Source: Mycolicibacterium sp. CBMA 247 (lineage in GTDB: Bacteria; Actinomycetota; Actinomycetes; Mycobacteriales; Mycobacteriaceae). From it: a stretch of DNA of 64,000 nt. The notes below the pieces were generated by a model. The model was not told where the DNA came from. It searched no databases and saw only the letters and a program-made list of their open reading frames with translations. Shown one piece after another: positions 16,628-26,537 of this stretch; within the stretch, counting starts at the first letter, position 1; the number at the start of each line of letters is the position of its first letter. The stretch lies in the NCBI RefSeq assembly GCF_009729095.1, contig NZ_VTGX01000002.1, positions 310,001 to 374,000 on the forward strand, read 5' to 3'. Made by a program: the position numbers and the translations under genes.

Positions 16628-16920
16628 ACTGCTGATCTCCCCCGGACTGCATACCGATCCGCGCTGATGCAGGATCTCTCGACCAGCCAGCCCAACCGTC
16701 AGCAACGCTCCTCACTTGCAGAAGTTTCCTCAGCAGCTCGCTCTACTCCTGGGCGAAATCGCTTACGCGGCTGGCAGATTGACCCCCAGTCGTCATCCCG
16801 ACTGCTCCCCGGTGACGGAGTTCTCGCGGTTGGTATCGCCGCCCGCTCTCTGGAATGCTCCTGACACCAGGATTTGCCGGGAAGTTCGTCACCCATCAGG
16901 TCCCCCGGTCACCCAAACCG

Positions 16921-18453
16921 TCAGTGCAACCGCAGGTTTCGCATCAGGTCGTAGACGCCGGCGATCCACAGCAGCAGCGGAATCACCGCGGCGATGGCCG
17001 CGCCGTCGCTCAACTCCAGGATCCGCTTGGTCACCGGCGACACTCGGCGCACGCCATCGGTGGCACCGACCGCGATCACAGCAACGAGCCCGAACGCGGT
17101 ATAGATTGCCAGCACCAGCCAGGCATTGCCCGGATTCCACAGGCACAACCGCACCATCACGCCGGTGGGAACCGCGATCGCCGCCGCGAGCAGCGCCCAG
17201 GAGCACCACCGCTCGGCGTACAACCGCGACCGGAAGCCACAGATCACGGCCACCAGTCCCGTCACGATCAGGCTGTGCACGAAGAAATGACCCTGCACCA
17301 CAACCGCAATCGCACCGACCGACAGCACCAGTGCGCCGGCCGACAGGAACCCGATCAACAGCTGGCGGGTCAGCAGGCTGCGCTCCTGCAGCCGCGCAGC
17401 CGATTCCGGCACCGAGGCGATGATCGCCTTCCACGTGGGTGATGCGTCGTCGACCTCCTCGGGCGTGATCACCGGGTCGAGCAGCTCGTCGTTGGACACC
17501 GACTCACCGGGCGCCGGGATGGGCGGTAGGGCGATACGGGCAACCGCGACAGTGAGTTTGGCGGCGTTGGTCACCACGACAAGCCCGAAGGCGATGGCAC
17601 CGGCGGGCACCCAGGTTGCCCCGCCGTACCCGACGACGACCGCCGCGCCGGTGACAGCAATCGCCAACACCGCGAGGAAGGAGGCCACATCGGCCCGACG
17701 ACGTGGCCCGCCACGGGTGGCCAATGTCAACAGCAGCACCACCGCGCCCGCACCCGCAAGCTGTGGTGCACCAAGGGAATCCGCATCATACGGCAACGGC
17801 ACGGCCAGTGCCGCGGCACCGGCCAAGACGACCGTCGCCGCCAGCAGCAGGCTCTCGGCCAGATCCAGGTTCTGGTAGCGACTCTGCGCGGCGAAGCTGC
17901 CCCCGAGCAAACCGAGGCCGAACAACCCCAGCGCCACCGCCCACCACCAGCCGTGGCCGGCACCGCTCGAGGACAGCAGCGACATGACCGTGATAGCCGT
18001 GGAGACCACCGGGATGGCCAGGCCGACAAAGCGATCCAGCGCAGTGCGGTCAAACACCGGCGACTCGTCGAGCACGGCGATCGCGTCGATCACGTCCTCG
18101 ACCAGGGGGCGGTACCGCTCGGTACGGCTGACCGAAACCAACGTCAGCAGCGAGCCGTCGACCACTCCCGCGTCGTCCAAGGATTCATCGGCCTTCAACG
18201 GTGGGGCACCCGGCCGCGCGAACGCCCACATGCCCTGCTCGGAAAAGTCGAATCCGGCGAGGGTGTCTTTCGGAGTGTCCTCGAGCAATTCGCCAAGGAC
18301 ACTGACGGTCTCGTCGATATAGGTCTCGATCGGCGCTGCGGCCGGCAACACCAGATCCGTCATCCGCTTCCCGGTGAGGATGGTGACCCTGGTGGTCGAC
18401 GGCCTGCCAGGTGCCGTGCTCGATGTGTCAGCGGTGGCAGCGGTCGCGGTCAA
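16921..18453 (-). CDS. eccD1: ESX-1 membrane channel component EccD1
   Basis: EccD1 forms the large transmembrane vestibule of the ESX-1 pore. The protein has 510 residues. An N-terminal ubiquitin-like domain (about 20-110, TRVTILTGKRMTDLVLPAAAPI...SLLTLVSV) is followed by about eleven hydrophobic segments from residue 142 to the end. The start ATG overlaps the espI stop (18450-18453), so the two are coupled as in M. tuberculosis. It is the last core gene of the espE-to-eccD1 transcription unit. Confidence 0.95.
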   Translation of the reverse strand: MTATAATADTSSTAPGRPSTTRVTILTGKRMTDLVLPAAAPIETYIDETVSVLGELLEDTPKDTLAGFDFSEQGMWAFARPGAPPLKADESLDDAGVVDGSLLTLVSVSRTERYRPLVEDVIDAIAVLDESPVFDRTALDRFVGLAIPVVSTAITVMSLLSSSGAGHGWWWAVALGLFGLGLLGGSFAAQSRYQNLDLAESLLLAATVVLAGAAALAVPLPYDADSLGAPQLAGAGAVVLLLTLATRGGPRRRADVASFLAVLAIAVTGAAVVVGYGGATWVPAGAIAFGLVVVTNAAKLTVAVARIALPPIPAPGESVSNDELLDPVITPEEVDDASPTWKAIIASVPESAARLQERSLLTRQLLIGFLSAGALVLSVGAIAVVVQGHFFVHSLIVTGLVAVICGFRSRLYAERWCSWALLAAAIAVPTGVMVRLCLWNPGNAWLVLAIYTAFGLVAVIAVGATDGVRRVSPVTKRILELSDGAAIAAVIPLLLWIAGVYDLMRNLRLH

Positions 18454-19880
18454 CGCCGTTCAAGCCTGTCGAAATCGTCGGACAGGGCAGCAGCCAGCTC
18501 GGTGATCCGGCGCTCGAACGTATCGCTGAGCAGCTCGAGCTGAATCTCGGTGCCCGCGGCGATGTGCTTGTCCCACGGCAACACGATGACACGGCCCGGA
18601 GGCACGTGACGCTCGAACTGCTGCACGAGATCCTCGACGTCGACGTTGGGCTTACCCGGCGTCACGTGGTTGATCACGACGCAGGACCGGCCGAGCAGAT
18701 CCTGATACCCGTTCTGGCGCAGCCAGTCCATCGTGATGGCGGCCTGCCTGGCGCCGTCGATCGAGGCGCTGGCCACGATGACCATGCCGGATACGCTGGA
18801 AAGCACGCCGCGGGAAGCCTTCTGGAACAGGCCGGCACCGCAGTCGGCGAGCACGAGGTTGTAGTAGCGCGACACCACCGAGGTGGCGCCCTTCCAGTCG
18901 TCGTCGTTGAACTCGCGCTGTGCGCCGCTGTAGTCCTCGGAGGAGAGGACCTCGAGGTTCGACCCGTTCATGCTCGTGTACGCACGAATGTCGTTGTAGC
19001 GCGACAGTTCCTGGTCGGCCAGCAGATCAGAGATGGTCGCCGCGGACTGCCGTCCGGCTCGGTCGGCCAGGTTGCCGCCGTCCGGGTCGGCGTCGATCGC
19101 CAGGATGCGGTCGCCGCGGACCTTGGCCATCGCCGATCCCAGCGCAACCGTGACAGCGGTCTTGCCGACGCCGCCCTTCAGACCGAAGACCCCGATCTGG
19201 TAGGAGTCGCGGGCATTCCGCCGAATCCGGCTGTGCAATTCGAGCTCGTAGATCTCGTCGGGCGACAGGCCGAGGTTGATTCGCGTCGTGAGATACAGCC
19301 AGTGCCGCCATCCGCGCTGGGACGGCATCTTTACACCGGTCTTCACGCCGACGTGTGACAGCGCGTCGATCGCGCGGTGGTTGCCCATCGAGGCCGCCGA
19401 GGTGGGGCCGGGTGCGGCCGGGGTGGGGATCGCCTGCCCCGCCCGCCACTGGCCACTGACCTCAGGGTCGAGGTCGGCGAACTGCGACGGCGCGGGACCG
19501 GGCGCAACGCGCGGTGCCGGGCCGGGCATGGTGCGGGCCTGTTCGTGGCGCGCGCCCTGGCCGAACTGCTGCTGTTGCGGGGCCCGCAGCATGGTGTTCT
19601 GCGGCCACTGCGGCGCGCTCGCCGGGGGCTGCGGCATCGGCGCGGGCATCTGCGGCGTCGTCTCCGCGTGCCGCGGCTGCACGGCAGCCTGAGTCTGGGT
19701 GGGTGCCGTGGGGGCCACGGGCACATCCGTGGAACTGGTTTCCCCGACCGGGACCGGCGGCGGTGGCGCCCCAGCCGCGGTGGCCTTCAGGATGGCATCT
19801 CTATCCACCATGATGGTGGCGTCGTCGACCGGTTTACCCGGTTCCGACGAGTGGAAGAGCCGGTCATAGTCGGCCGACAT
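18450..19880 (-). CDS. espI: ESX-1 associated MinD/ParA-like ATPase EspI
   Basis: EspI is a cytosolic ATPase that links ESX-1 activity to ATP level in M. tuberculosis. The 476-residue protein has a Pro/Ala/Gln-rich N-terminal half (about 35-175) and a MinD-like ATPase domain (about 230-470) with the deviant Walker A GLKGGVGKT (signature Lys within KGGVGKT, catalytic-loop Lys about 240), a Walker A' DADPDGG and a Walker B LVLADCG. It lies after esxA and is coupled to eccD1. A related ATPase gene lies on the other side of the locus at 33407-34912. Confidence 0.93.
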   Translation of the reverse strand: MSADYDRLFHSSEPGKPVDDATIMVDRDAILKATAAGAPPPPVPVGETSSTDVPVAPTAPTQTQAAVQPRHAETTPQMPAPMPQPPASAPQWPQNTMLRAPQQQQFGQGARHEQARTMPGPAPRVAPGPAPSQFADLDPEVSGQWRAGQAIPTPAAPGPTSAASMGNHRAIDALSHVGVKTGVKMPSQRGWRHWLYLTTRINLGLSPDEIYELELHSRIRRNARDSYQIGVFGLKGGVGKTAVTVALGSAMAKVRGDRILAIDADPDGGNLADRAGRQSAATISDLLADQELSRYNDIRAYTSMNGSNLEVLSSEDYSGAQREFNDDDWKGATSVVSRYYNLVLADCGAGLFQKASRGVLSSVSGMVIVASASIDGARQAAITMDWLRQNGYQDLLGRSCVVINHVTPGKPNVDVEDLVQQFERHVPPGRVIVLPWDKHIAAGTEIQLELLSDTFERRITELAAALSDDFDRLERR

Positions 19881-19937
19881 GGGGACCCCTCAGATAGTCA
19901 AAGACAATTGATTAGATCTTTACACCCAAGCACAAGT

Positions 19938-19985
19938 GGTGGGCGGGTTCGGCCATCACCAGATAGACCGAGAACCCCGCCCACC
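19938..19985 (-). terminator. Hairpin between esxA and espI
   Basis: GGTGGGCGGGTTC (19938-19950) pairs with 19972-19985 over 13 bp with one bulged base. It lies 27 bases past the esxA stop on the minus strand. It could partly stop transcription and so raise esxBA message over espI-eccD1, which is common in ESX loci. There is no U-run, so this is a candidate only. Confidence 0.5.
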
Positions 19986-20011
19986 AAATGCATGCGTGTT
20001 GCTGCCTGTTG

Positions 20012-20299
20012 CTAGGCAAACATTCCCGTGACGCCGGCCTCGGTCTGGGACATGGTCTGTCCCGCCTCGCTGATCGTCTGGGCGAGGTTCTGCAGAGCCT
20101 GGTTCAGCTCGTTGGCGGTGTTGTCCCACCGGGTCTGAACGCCCTGGTAGGCCTCCGAACCCGAGCCGCCCCACGCTGCGGCCAGCGAGGCCAGCGAGCC
20201 CTTGCCCTCGTCAAGCAGGCCGTGGGTGGTGCCGACGGCGCCCTGGATCTCAGCGGATCCGCCCTCGATGCCTGCGAAATTCCAAACCTGTTCGGACAT
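20012..20299 (-). CDS. esxA: ESAT-6, secreted EsxA
   Basis: EsxA is the small helical-hairpin substrate exported as a 1:1 dimer with EsxB, and it is linked to membrane damage and, in fast growers, DNA transfer. It has 95 residues, the family size. The turn motif is WGGSG at residues 43-47. The C terminus ends [13 protein letters not shown], as in ESAT-6. It follows esxB by 30 bases in the usual bicistronic order. Confidence 0.97.
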   Translation of the reverse strand: MSEQVWNFAGIEGGSAEIQGAVGTTHGLLDEGKGSLASLAAAWGGSGSEAYQGVQTRWDNTANELNQALQNLAQTISEAGQTMSQTEAGVTGMFA

Positions 20300-20329
20300 G
20301 TTTTGTCTCCGTTCTTGAGGTCAGTTAGG

Positions 20330-20632
20330 TCAGATGTTCATCGACGAGGCCAGGTTGCCGGCCTGATCGTCGTCGGTGCTGGAGTACTGGGTACCCGAGG
20401 TGTGGATGTTGTTCGAGATGTCGTTCAGTTCCTGAATCTGCTTGGCAGCAGCCTCGTGGAACCGGGCCAGCGCCGACTGAGCAGCGGTACCGGCCTGACC
20501 GACCATCTGGGCAGCCAAGGTGCTGCCGGTCGACTCGACCTGGGCGATGACGCTCTTGAGCTCACCTGAGATGCGCTCGAAATTAGCAGCCTCCTTGGCG
20601 AGGACGGCGGCATCTGTATTCATCTGTGCCAT
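20330..20632 (-). CDS. esxB: CFP-10, secreted EsxB
   Basis: EsxB carries the C-terminal export signal read by EccCb1. It has 100 residues. The Y-x-x-x-D signal is present (YSSTD, about 82-86), and the tail is LASSMNI. The turn that is Trp-Arg-Gly in M. tuberculosis CFP-10 reads Met43-Val44-Gly45 here, so the WXG tryptophan is absent while the Gly is kept. The other landmarks (NFERISGELK, AGTAAQSALARF) are normal. It is first of the esxB-esxA pair, with PPE68 upstream. Confidence 0.97.
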   Translation of the reverse strand: MAQMNTDAAVLAKEAANFERISGELKSVIAQVESTGSTLAAQMVGQAGTAAQSALARFHEAAAKQIQELNDISNNIHTSGTQYSSTDDDQAGNLASSMNI

Positions 20633-20722
20633 GTTGGATTCCCCTTATTTTTCCTTTGTCCTCACCAGAAAAAGTTGGCGAGTCCTCCGGCCGGGTGGCC
20701 GGAAAGTCTTTGTGTGGGACGA

Positions 20723-22048
20723 CTACCAGTCGTCGTCTGCATCTTCGGAAATGTCGTATGTGAGAGCGGTCGGTGCGACCATTCCGTCCTTGGTGCCACC
20801 ACCGCTCTTCTTGTCGTTGTGCCCGGCACCGGTCATCGGTGCCCCGCCTCCGCCGCCACCGACTGGTGCCACCGGACCCGCTGCGCCCGAGGCCACACCG
20901 GATGCCACCGGCTTGGCCTCCCCGCTGATCCCCAACATGCTGGACAACAGCGCCGTGCGCGGCGGAGATCCGAGCGCGCCCGGCAGCGACGCCGCACGCA
21001 CCAGGCCGGCTCCCGAACTCGGGCCCGTACCCCCGGCCAGCGGATGGTTCGAGAACGGCATCGCCCCCATCAGCCCGACCTGCATACCCCGGTCGCTGCC
21101 GCCCATGCTGGAGAACTGACTCACCATCTGGGTCACCTGCTGCAACGGCTGCGTCATTGCCTGCATGGGGCTTTGGAGCATCTGGGGGATCTGCCCCGCG
21201 ATCTGCCCGGCCTGCTGCCCCATCTGCATGGCCATCTGCATGCCCTGCTGCATGGGGTTCTTCTCGGTCTTATCGCTTTGCTTCTGCTGCGCGGCGTTCT
21301 CACCCTTGTTCGCCGCACCGACCGCGCGCTGTTCGGCGTGATTGGCCTGGGCTGCGGCATTGCCCGCAACCAGACCCACCGATTCGATGGTGGCCTGCGC
21401 GCTGATGCCCTCGACCACTGCATTTCGCATCAGGCCCTCGGCGGTCCGCGGTGCGGTCGCCGCAAGCGCCGACGCCGCTGTCGTTTCGCCGATGCCGGGC
21501 AGCACGATCGGTGTCATCGGCATGATCGGCTCGAACAGCAGGTTGAGGGTGGTTTCAGCGTGGTATGCCTCCATCGCGTCGGCAGCCTGGTTCCACATCC
21601 GGACGAAATAGTCCATCTCGTTCAGCCCGATCGGCATCGTGTTGATGCCGAGGAAGTTGGTGGCATTCAGGACTGCGTTCGTGACGTGGTTCTGCTCGAT
21701 CTCCGGAATCGGCGGAGTGGTCGTCAGAGCCAGGGTGTACGAGCTCGCCTGGGCACCGGCCTGCAAGGCCCGCTTCTGCGCCTGCAGCACCATCGTCCGC
21801 AACCACATGATCATGGGCATGGTGGCGGAGACGGCGCGCTCACTTGCCGTGCCGTTCCACACCGAGGTCAGGTTGCTGAGCGCCCCGGCGAGTTCGTCGG
21901 CCTGGGTCTCGAGCAGGATCGCCAGACCCTCCCAACCCGTTGCCGCCTGGAGCATCGGTGCCGGGCCGGCACCGACCATCAGGCGTGCGGTGTTGACCTC
22001 TGGAGGCAGCGCGAACCAGGTCGGTGGGACGGGTGGTGCCGCAACCAT
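20723..22048 (-). CDS. ppe68: PPE68, ESX-1 PPE protein
   Basis: PPE68 (441 residues) pairs with PE35 and is recognised by EspG1. The PPE domain covers about 1-175 with the LPPEVN motif at residues 14-19 and the WXG motif in SVWNGTAS (about residues 62-69). The C-terminal half is Gln/Met-rich (MQQGMQMAMQMGQQAGQIAGQ), then Gly-rich, and ends with an acidic EDADDDW. The position between PE35 and esxB is the standard ESX-1 order. Confidence 0.95.
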   Translation of the reverse strand: MVAAPPVPPTWFALPPEVNTARLMVGAGPAPMLQAATGWEGLAILLETQADELAGALSNLTSVWNGTASERAVSATMPMIMWLRTMVLQAQKRALQAGAQASSYTLALTTTPPIPEIEQNHVTNAVLNATNFLGINTMPIGLNEMDYFVRMWNQAADAMEAYHAETTLNLLFEPIMPMTPIVLPGIGETTAASALAATAPRTAEGLMRNAVVEGISAQATIESVGLVAGNAAAQANHAEQRAVGAANKGENAAQQKQSDKTEKNPMQQGMQMAMQMGQQAGQIAGQIPQMLQSPMQAMTQPLQQVTQMVSQFSSMGGSDRGMQVGLMGAMPFSNHPLAGGTGPSSGAGLVRAASLPGALGSPPRTALLSSMLGISGEAKPVASGVASGAAGPVAPVGGGGGGAPMTGAGHNDKKSGGGTKDGMVAPTALTYDISEDADDDW

Positions 22049-22083
22049 TGCTGGGTGACCCTAACTATGACGAATCGTGCCTG

Positions 22084-22377
22084 CTAAAGCGTGGTTGCCT
22101 GGGCGGCGTCGACGGCGTTGTAAATGCCCGCGATCTCCTGGTACGCAGCGCCCGCCCGGGTCAGTTCCTCCTGGGCGAACGAGTTCGCCGCAAGAGCCTC
22201 GACACCCTCGCTGGCGAAGGCGATGGCAGCCATTGCCGAGACCTCGTCGGCACCGGCCGGAACCAGCGCGCTGACGGCCGCAGAGGCGGTTGTGCCGCCG
22301 GCCAAACCACGGGCCGCGTTTGCGATCACCTGTGCCGCAACACCTTCGGCGCCCGGATTGTGCATCATCGGTTGCAT
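22084..22377 (-). CDS. pe35: PE35, ESX-1 PE protein
   Basis: This is a 97-residue PE protein. I chose the ATG at 22377 (MQPMMHNPGAEGVAAQ) because GGGGA lies just upstream and PE domains begin this way. The open frame extends 25 residues further. Two long helices are expected. The conserved Y-x-x-x-E export motif appears as YQEIA near residue 81. It is paired with PPE68 35 bases downstream. A 159-base gap from eccCb1 may hold a separate promoter for the PE35-PPE68-esxBA group. Confidence 0.92.
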   Translation of the reverse strand: MQPMMHNPGAEGVAAQVIANAARGLAGGTTASAAVSALVPAGADEVSAMAAIAFASEGVEALAANSFAQEELTRAGAAYQEIAGIYNAVDAAQATTL

Positions 22378-22536
22378 TTGCTTGCTCCCCTGTTTCGATT
22401 GCAAATAACCAGGGACAAGCACCCAAAGGCGACGTGGCAGAAAGTTTGCCAAGTCGTCAAGGAATCTGTCCCCCGATTCCTTTGCTGACGGGCCGCCGCC
22501 AGCGTTGCTGAGTGCGTTGATTAGATACTAACTGCA

Positions 22537-24312
22537 CTATTGGGGTGCTGAGAACACTTCTTCGTCGGGCGGATCGACATAGGCCGCCTGAATAACTTCC
22601 TTGCCGTCCGGTCCGACCATAAATGCCTGGCCAGGCGGCCTTTTCTTGACGATGATCTCCCGCGACGGGAAGTCGTTCTTCTCACCGGCCAGGAACAACG
22701 TCGGCGACCCTGCGCCGTAGGCGGCACCGACGAACTTGTCCATCGTGGCCCGGTGCGCCTGGCTCATCTGGCACGTCACGACGATGTGCAGTCCGATGTC
22801 GGCGGCCGCAGGCAGCAGCGGACCCAGCGGTGCCATCGGCGACATCATTCCCGCCGCAGCCACGATCATGTGCCAGTCGTCGACCAGCAGCACGATGTCC
22901 GGACCGGTCCACCACGACCGCGACCGCAGCTGCGCGGTGGTCAGGTCGGGCGGCGGCAACCGCTTCTGCAGGTTGTGGGCCAGCGCCTTGATCGACTCTT
23001 CCAACGAAGCGCTGTTGCGGTTGATCGCGCCGGCAGCCAGCAGATGCGACTCGGGCACCGCGTCGAGCAGCCCCGACCGGTAGTCGGCCAGCATGAACCG
23101 CACCTGGTCGGGACTGTTGCGCTGGCAGATCGCCTGCGCCACCGCATGCGCGATGCGGGTCTTGCCCGACTTCGGGGCGCCGAAGATCAGCAGATGCGGC
23201 GTCTGATTCATCTGGTTGTAGGCAACCGTGAGGTCGGACTCGCGTATGCCCACCGGCACCTGCCAGCGGGTCCGGTAGTCCGCGTCGGGCCCGGGCGGGT
23301 TCGGATCGAGCTGATGCAGGTAGATCCGTTCCGGTAGCACCCGCACCTGTGGTGCCTGATCGGTGTGACGCGCGGCCACCTCCTGCACACCCGCCGAGAT
23401 GGCATCGACGATGTTGGCGGCGCCGTGTACGCCGTCCAGCCGGGGTACCCCGATCATCAGGTGGTGCTTCTCCAGGGAAATCGCCCGGCCGGGACGGTTG
23501 GCCGGGATGTCCCGGGTGATCCGGTCGATCTGGGTTTCGTTGACGTCACCGAGACGGAACTCGACCTTGGTGCCCAGGTAGTCGCGCACCCGTGACTTGA
23601 GCTCGGTCCAGCGCGGGGTGGAGATGATGACGTGGACGCCGTACGCCAGACCCTGACCGGCCAGGTCCTGCACCGCAGGCTCCAGGTCGGGGAATTCGGC
23701 CACGAATGCCGGCCAGCCGTCGATCACCAGGAAGACGTCACCGAACGGGTCCTGCGCGGCCGGGTTGTTCGGATCGTCGCGCATCTCCCGATAGGACGAG
23801 ATCGACCCCACGCGGTACTGCTTGAACACCTGTTCACGCGCCCTCAGCACGGCCTTGACCTCGGCCACCACCCGGTTGACCCGGTCCGGTTCGGCACGGG
23901 TGGCCACGCCGCCCACATGCGGCAGATCCTCCAGGTACATCAGGCCACCACCGCCGAGGTCGATGCAGTAGAACTGCACCTGGCGCGGGGTGTGGGTGGC
24001 CGCGGCCGAAAGCATCAGTGTCTGGAGGAAGGTCGACTTGCCGGTCTGCGGTGCACCGCCGAGCGCGATGTTGCCACCTGCCGCCGAGACGTCGACGCCC
24101 CAGACCTCCTGCCGATGCCGGCGCGGCTCGTCCATGATTCCCATCGCGAAACGCAGCGGCTGCCGCTGGTAGTCGCGCTCGATCAACTCGTTGACCGGGG
24201 CCGGATCGGTCAGCGGTGGCAGCCACATCTTGTAGGCGCGGCTCTCACCGGTGCCCAACTGCCCGAGGACTACCTCACGCAGCACCCGGGGTTCAGCGTC
24301 TGTGGACATCAA
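22537..24312 (-). CDS. eccCb1: ESX-1 secretion ATPase EccCb1
   Basis: EccCb1 is the cytosolic FtsK/SpoIIIE-type part of the split ESX-1 motor and binds the EsxB tail. The 591-residue protein has two P-loop domains: Walker A GAPQTGKS (Lys about 92) and GAPKSGKT (Lys about 384). Walker B-like segments are VFLVIDGW and IVLLVDDW. The start overlaps the eccCa1 stop in ATGA. The split into Ca and Cb genes is specific to ESX-1. Confidence 0.96.
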   Translation of the reverse strand: MMSTDAEPRVLREVVLGQLGTGESRAYKMWLPPLTDPAPVNELIERDYQRQPLRFAMGIMDEPRRHRQEVWGVDVSAAGGNIALGGAPQTGKSTFLQTLMLSAAATHTPRQVQFYCIDLGGGGLMYLEDLPHVGGVATRAEPDRVNRVVAEVKAVLRAREQVFKQYRVGSISSYREMRDDPNNPAAQDPFGDVFLVIDGWPAFVAEFPDLEPAVQDLAGQGLAYGVHVIISTPRWTELKSRVRDYLGTKVEFRLGDVNETQIDRITRDIPANRPGRAISLEKHHLMIGVPRLDGVHGAANIVDAISAGVQEVAARHTDQAPQVRVLPERIYLHQLDPNPPGPDADYRTRWQVPVGIRESDLTVAYNQMNQTPHLLIFGAPKSGKTRIAHAVAQAICQRNSPDQVRFMLADYRSGLLDAVPESHLLAAGAINRNSASLEESIKALAHNLQKRLPPPDLTTAQLRSRSWWTGPDIVLLVDDWHMIVAAAGMMSPMAPLGPLLPAAADIGLHIVVTCQMSQAHRATMDKFVGAAYGAGSPTLFLAGEKNDFPSREIIVKKRPPGQAFMVGPDGKEVIQAAYVDPPDEEVFSAPQ

Positions 24313-26537
24313 CTCACCGCCGTATCAAATATCGGGGTCGTCGTGAACTGGTGAATCCGTACCCGGGCCTGACGCTGCGCCCGCGGCTTGGCCTCACCAT
24401 CGGCCGACTCCTCCTCAGCGGGCACGTAGTTGACCCCGGTGTAGAGGCTGCGGAACTTCACCGGATCCTCCATACCCACGCGCAGGAAGCCGACGCCGCT
24501 TTCCTTGTTGGTGATGTACTGCGCCTCGGGCGTACCGATCACCGCCTTGGACTCGGCAGAGCTGGTGGTACGCAACGCGATTCGGTAGGTCAGGTTCGGC
24601 TCGAGCTTGTCGATCCGCACACCGCCGGTGTTCAGCGACTGGGTGGCCAGCAGCAAGTGCACGCGCAGCGACCGGCCGACGCGGCAGATGCGGTCGAACA
24701 GCTGGATGAAGTCGGGGTGGTTCTGCAGCAACTCGGCGAACTCGTCGACCACCACGAACAGCGTCGGCAACGGCGGAAGGTCCGCACCGCGCTCGCGATG
24801 CTTCTCGTACTCGGCCACACCCGAGAGGGCACCCGCGGCACCCACCTGCATACCGGCCTGACGCAGGATCTGCTGGCGCCGGTCGAGTTCACCTGTGAGC
24901 ACCTCGCCCATACGGCCGACGAGCTCGGCCTCCTCTTCCATGTTGGTGACGACGGCCGCGGTGTGCGGCAGCTTCTCCATGCCCAGGAAGGTCGAACCGC
25001 CCTTGAAGTCGGTGAGCAGCAGGTTGATCTGGTCGGGATGGTGGGTGGCCACCAGCGACAGGATCAGGGTCCGCAGGAACTCCGACTTACCCGAGCCGGT
25101 GGTACCGATCAGCATGCCGTGGGGGCCGCCGCCGAACTCGGCACCTTCCTTGATGTCGAGATTCATGATCTCGCCCGACTTGAGCTCGTGACCGAACGGG
25201 ATCTTGAGCCGGTCCCGATCGGTGTCGGTGAACATCCGCCACCGGGCCGGGGTGACCTCCTCGACCGTCTTCGCGCCGACCAGGTGGTGCCACTCGTTGG
25301 AGACCTTCTTCTGCACCCGGACGTTCTTGTCGATGATCGTCCCGGTGATCGACCAGCCCGCCAGCTTGCGGGCGATCCGGCCGGCCTGCGCCGGGGTCAT
25401 CCGGTCGACCACCCGCGTCACCTCGCGGTAGTTCTGGTTCGGCAGCTTGTCGTCGGCCGTCCCGTCGGCGTCGACCCGCAACCGGTAGGCCGACCCGCGG
25501 TGGTTGCCCAGCGTGAGGACCGTGACCCCGGCCCGGCCGTCGACCGGGAAACCGGCCTTGCCGCCGGTGAGGTCGACCACGATCACGTACGGGCCGCCGG
25601 GGGCGGCGTCGGCACTGTGCGGGCCGCGCGCGGTCAGATCGCTGAGCCCGTCGGGGCGGGTGTAGACCAGCCGGGTGGGTCCGGCCGCATCGGTATCGGT
25701 CTGGTGCTGCGCGTGCGGCAACCACTTGAGCCACGACCAGTTCGGGTCTTCCGGGTTGTCCGTCAGCACCCGGATCTGCAGCAGGTCTGGCGGATGGAAA
25801 ACCGCCAGGTGGCAGATCATCGCGGTCAGCAGCGCTGAGGCGCCGCCGGTGTCGCCGCCGATGGCGATGGTCGGAAACGTCCGCAGCTGAACAAGTTTCG
25901 GGCAATCGTGAATCAGGCCGTGGGTGCGCAGGAACTTCGTCACCCACATGTGGCTGACCGGCTCCAGGTGCGGCTGCGGTGCGCCCTGCGGACCGGCCAG
26001 CTCACCACTGGTGTTCGGCTTGAGAAGCCGGTCCACCGCGATCTCGGCGCCGATGCCGATCCGGGTGGCGGCATAGAAATCCGAGTTGGCCTGGCGGGAC
26101 CACTGCCGGTGGGTGCCGATGATCGACAGCAGATCGTCGGGATGCGGTGCGTGGTAACCGAAGAACGCCACCTGGGCCGACGCCGACGACGTCACACGGG
26201 TGCGCAGCCCGGCCAGGTACCGCAGGTACTCCTTACGGTCGGCGTTGATCTCGGGAACCTTCTTGCCGCCGGGGCCGCCGCCGGACATGACACCGACGGT
26301 GCCCATGATCATCATCAGCGGCATCATCAGCATGTACGGAGACAGCTGACGCACGCCGGTGAAGATCATGATCGCGATCATGCCGAGCATGCAGCCGCCC
26401 ATGACATAGGGCATGGCCTTCTGCATGCCCGACGGCGGGATCTCGATGCCGAGGTCATCGGGTGCGGCGACATTGATCTCGCCCGGTGTCAGCCGCGGGC
26501 CCCGCTTGATCGTCGGGGTGAACTTCTTGGTCGTCAT
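24309..26537 (-). CDS. eccCa1: ESX-1 secretion ATPase EccCa1
   Basis: This is the membrane-bound half of the ESX-1 motor, 742 residues. Two transmembrane helices (about 39-60 and 65-85) precede a stalk/DUF domain and one FtsK/SpoIIIE ATPase domain with Walker A GTTGSGKS (Lys484) and Walker [13 protein letters not shown] chose the ATG at 26537 because it overlaps the eccB1 stop and gives [20 protein letters not shown], the family start. The frame extends 40 residues upstream in eccB1. It forms the energy unit with EccCb1. Confidence 0.96.
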   Translation of the reverse strand: MTTKKFTPTIKRGPRLTPGEINVAAPDDLGIEIPPSGMQKAMPYVMGGCMLGMIAIMIFTGVRQLSPYMLMMPLMMIMGTVGVMSGGGPGGKKVPEINADRKEYLRYLAGLRTRVTSSASAQVAFFGYHAPHPDDLLSIIGTHRQWSRQANSDFYAATRIGIGAEIAVDRLLKPNTSGELAGPQGAPQPHLEPVSHMWVTKFLRTHGLIHDCPKLVQLRTFPTIAIGGDTGGASALLTAMICHLAVFHPPDLLQIRVLTDNPEDPNWSWLKWLPHAQHQTDTDAAGPTRLVYTRPDGLSDLTARGPHSADAAPGGPYVIVVDLTGGKAGFPVDGRAGVTVLTLGNHRGSAYRLRVDADGTADDKLPNQNYREVTRVVDRMTPAQAGRIARKLAGWSITGTIIDKNVRVQKKVSNEWHHLVGAKTVEEVTPARWRMFTDTDRDRLKIPFGHELKSGEIMNLDIKEGAEFGGGPHGMLIGTTGSGKSEFLRTLILSLVATHHPDQINLLLTDFKGGSTFLGMEKLPHTAAVVTNMEEEAELVGRMGEVLTGELDRRQQILRQAGMQVGAAGALSGVAEYEKHRERGADLPPLPTLFVVVDEFAELLQNHPDFIQLFDRICRVGRSLRVHLLLATQSLNTGGVRIDKLEPNLTYRIALRTTSSAESKAVIGTPEAQYITNKESGVGFLRVGMEDPVKFRSLYTGVNYVPAEEESADGEAKPRAQRQARVRIHQFTTTPIFDTAVS

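Noticed and set aside
24216..25838. 540-codon open frame on the plus strand across eccCb1/eccCa1
   Set aside because: It is antisense to two conserved ATPase genes and its protein shows only the biased composition expected of a high-G+C shadow frame, without motifs.
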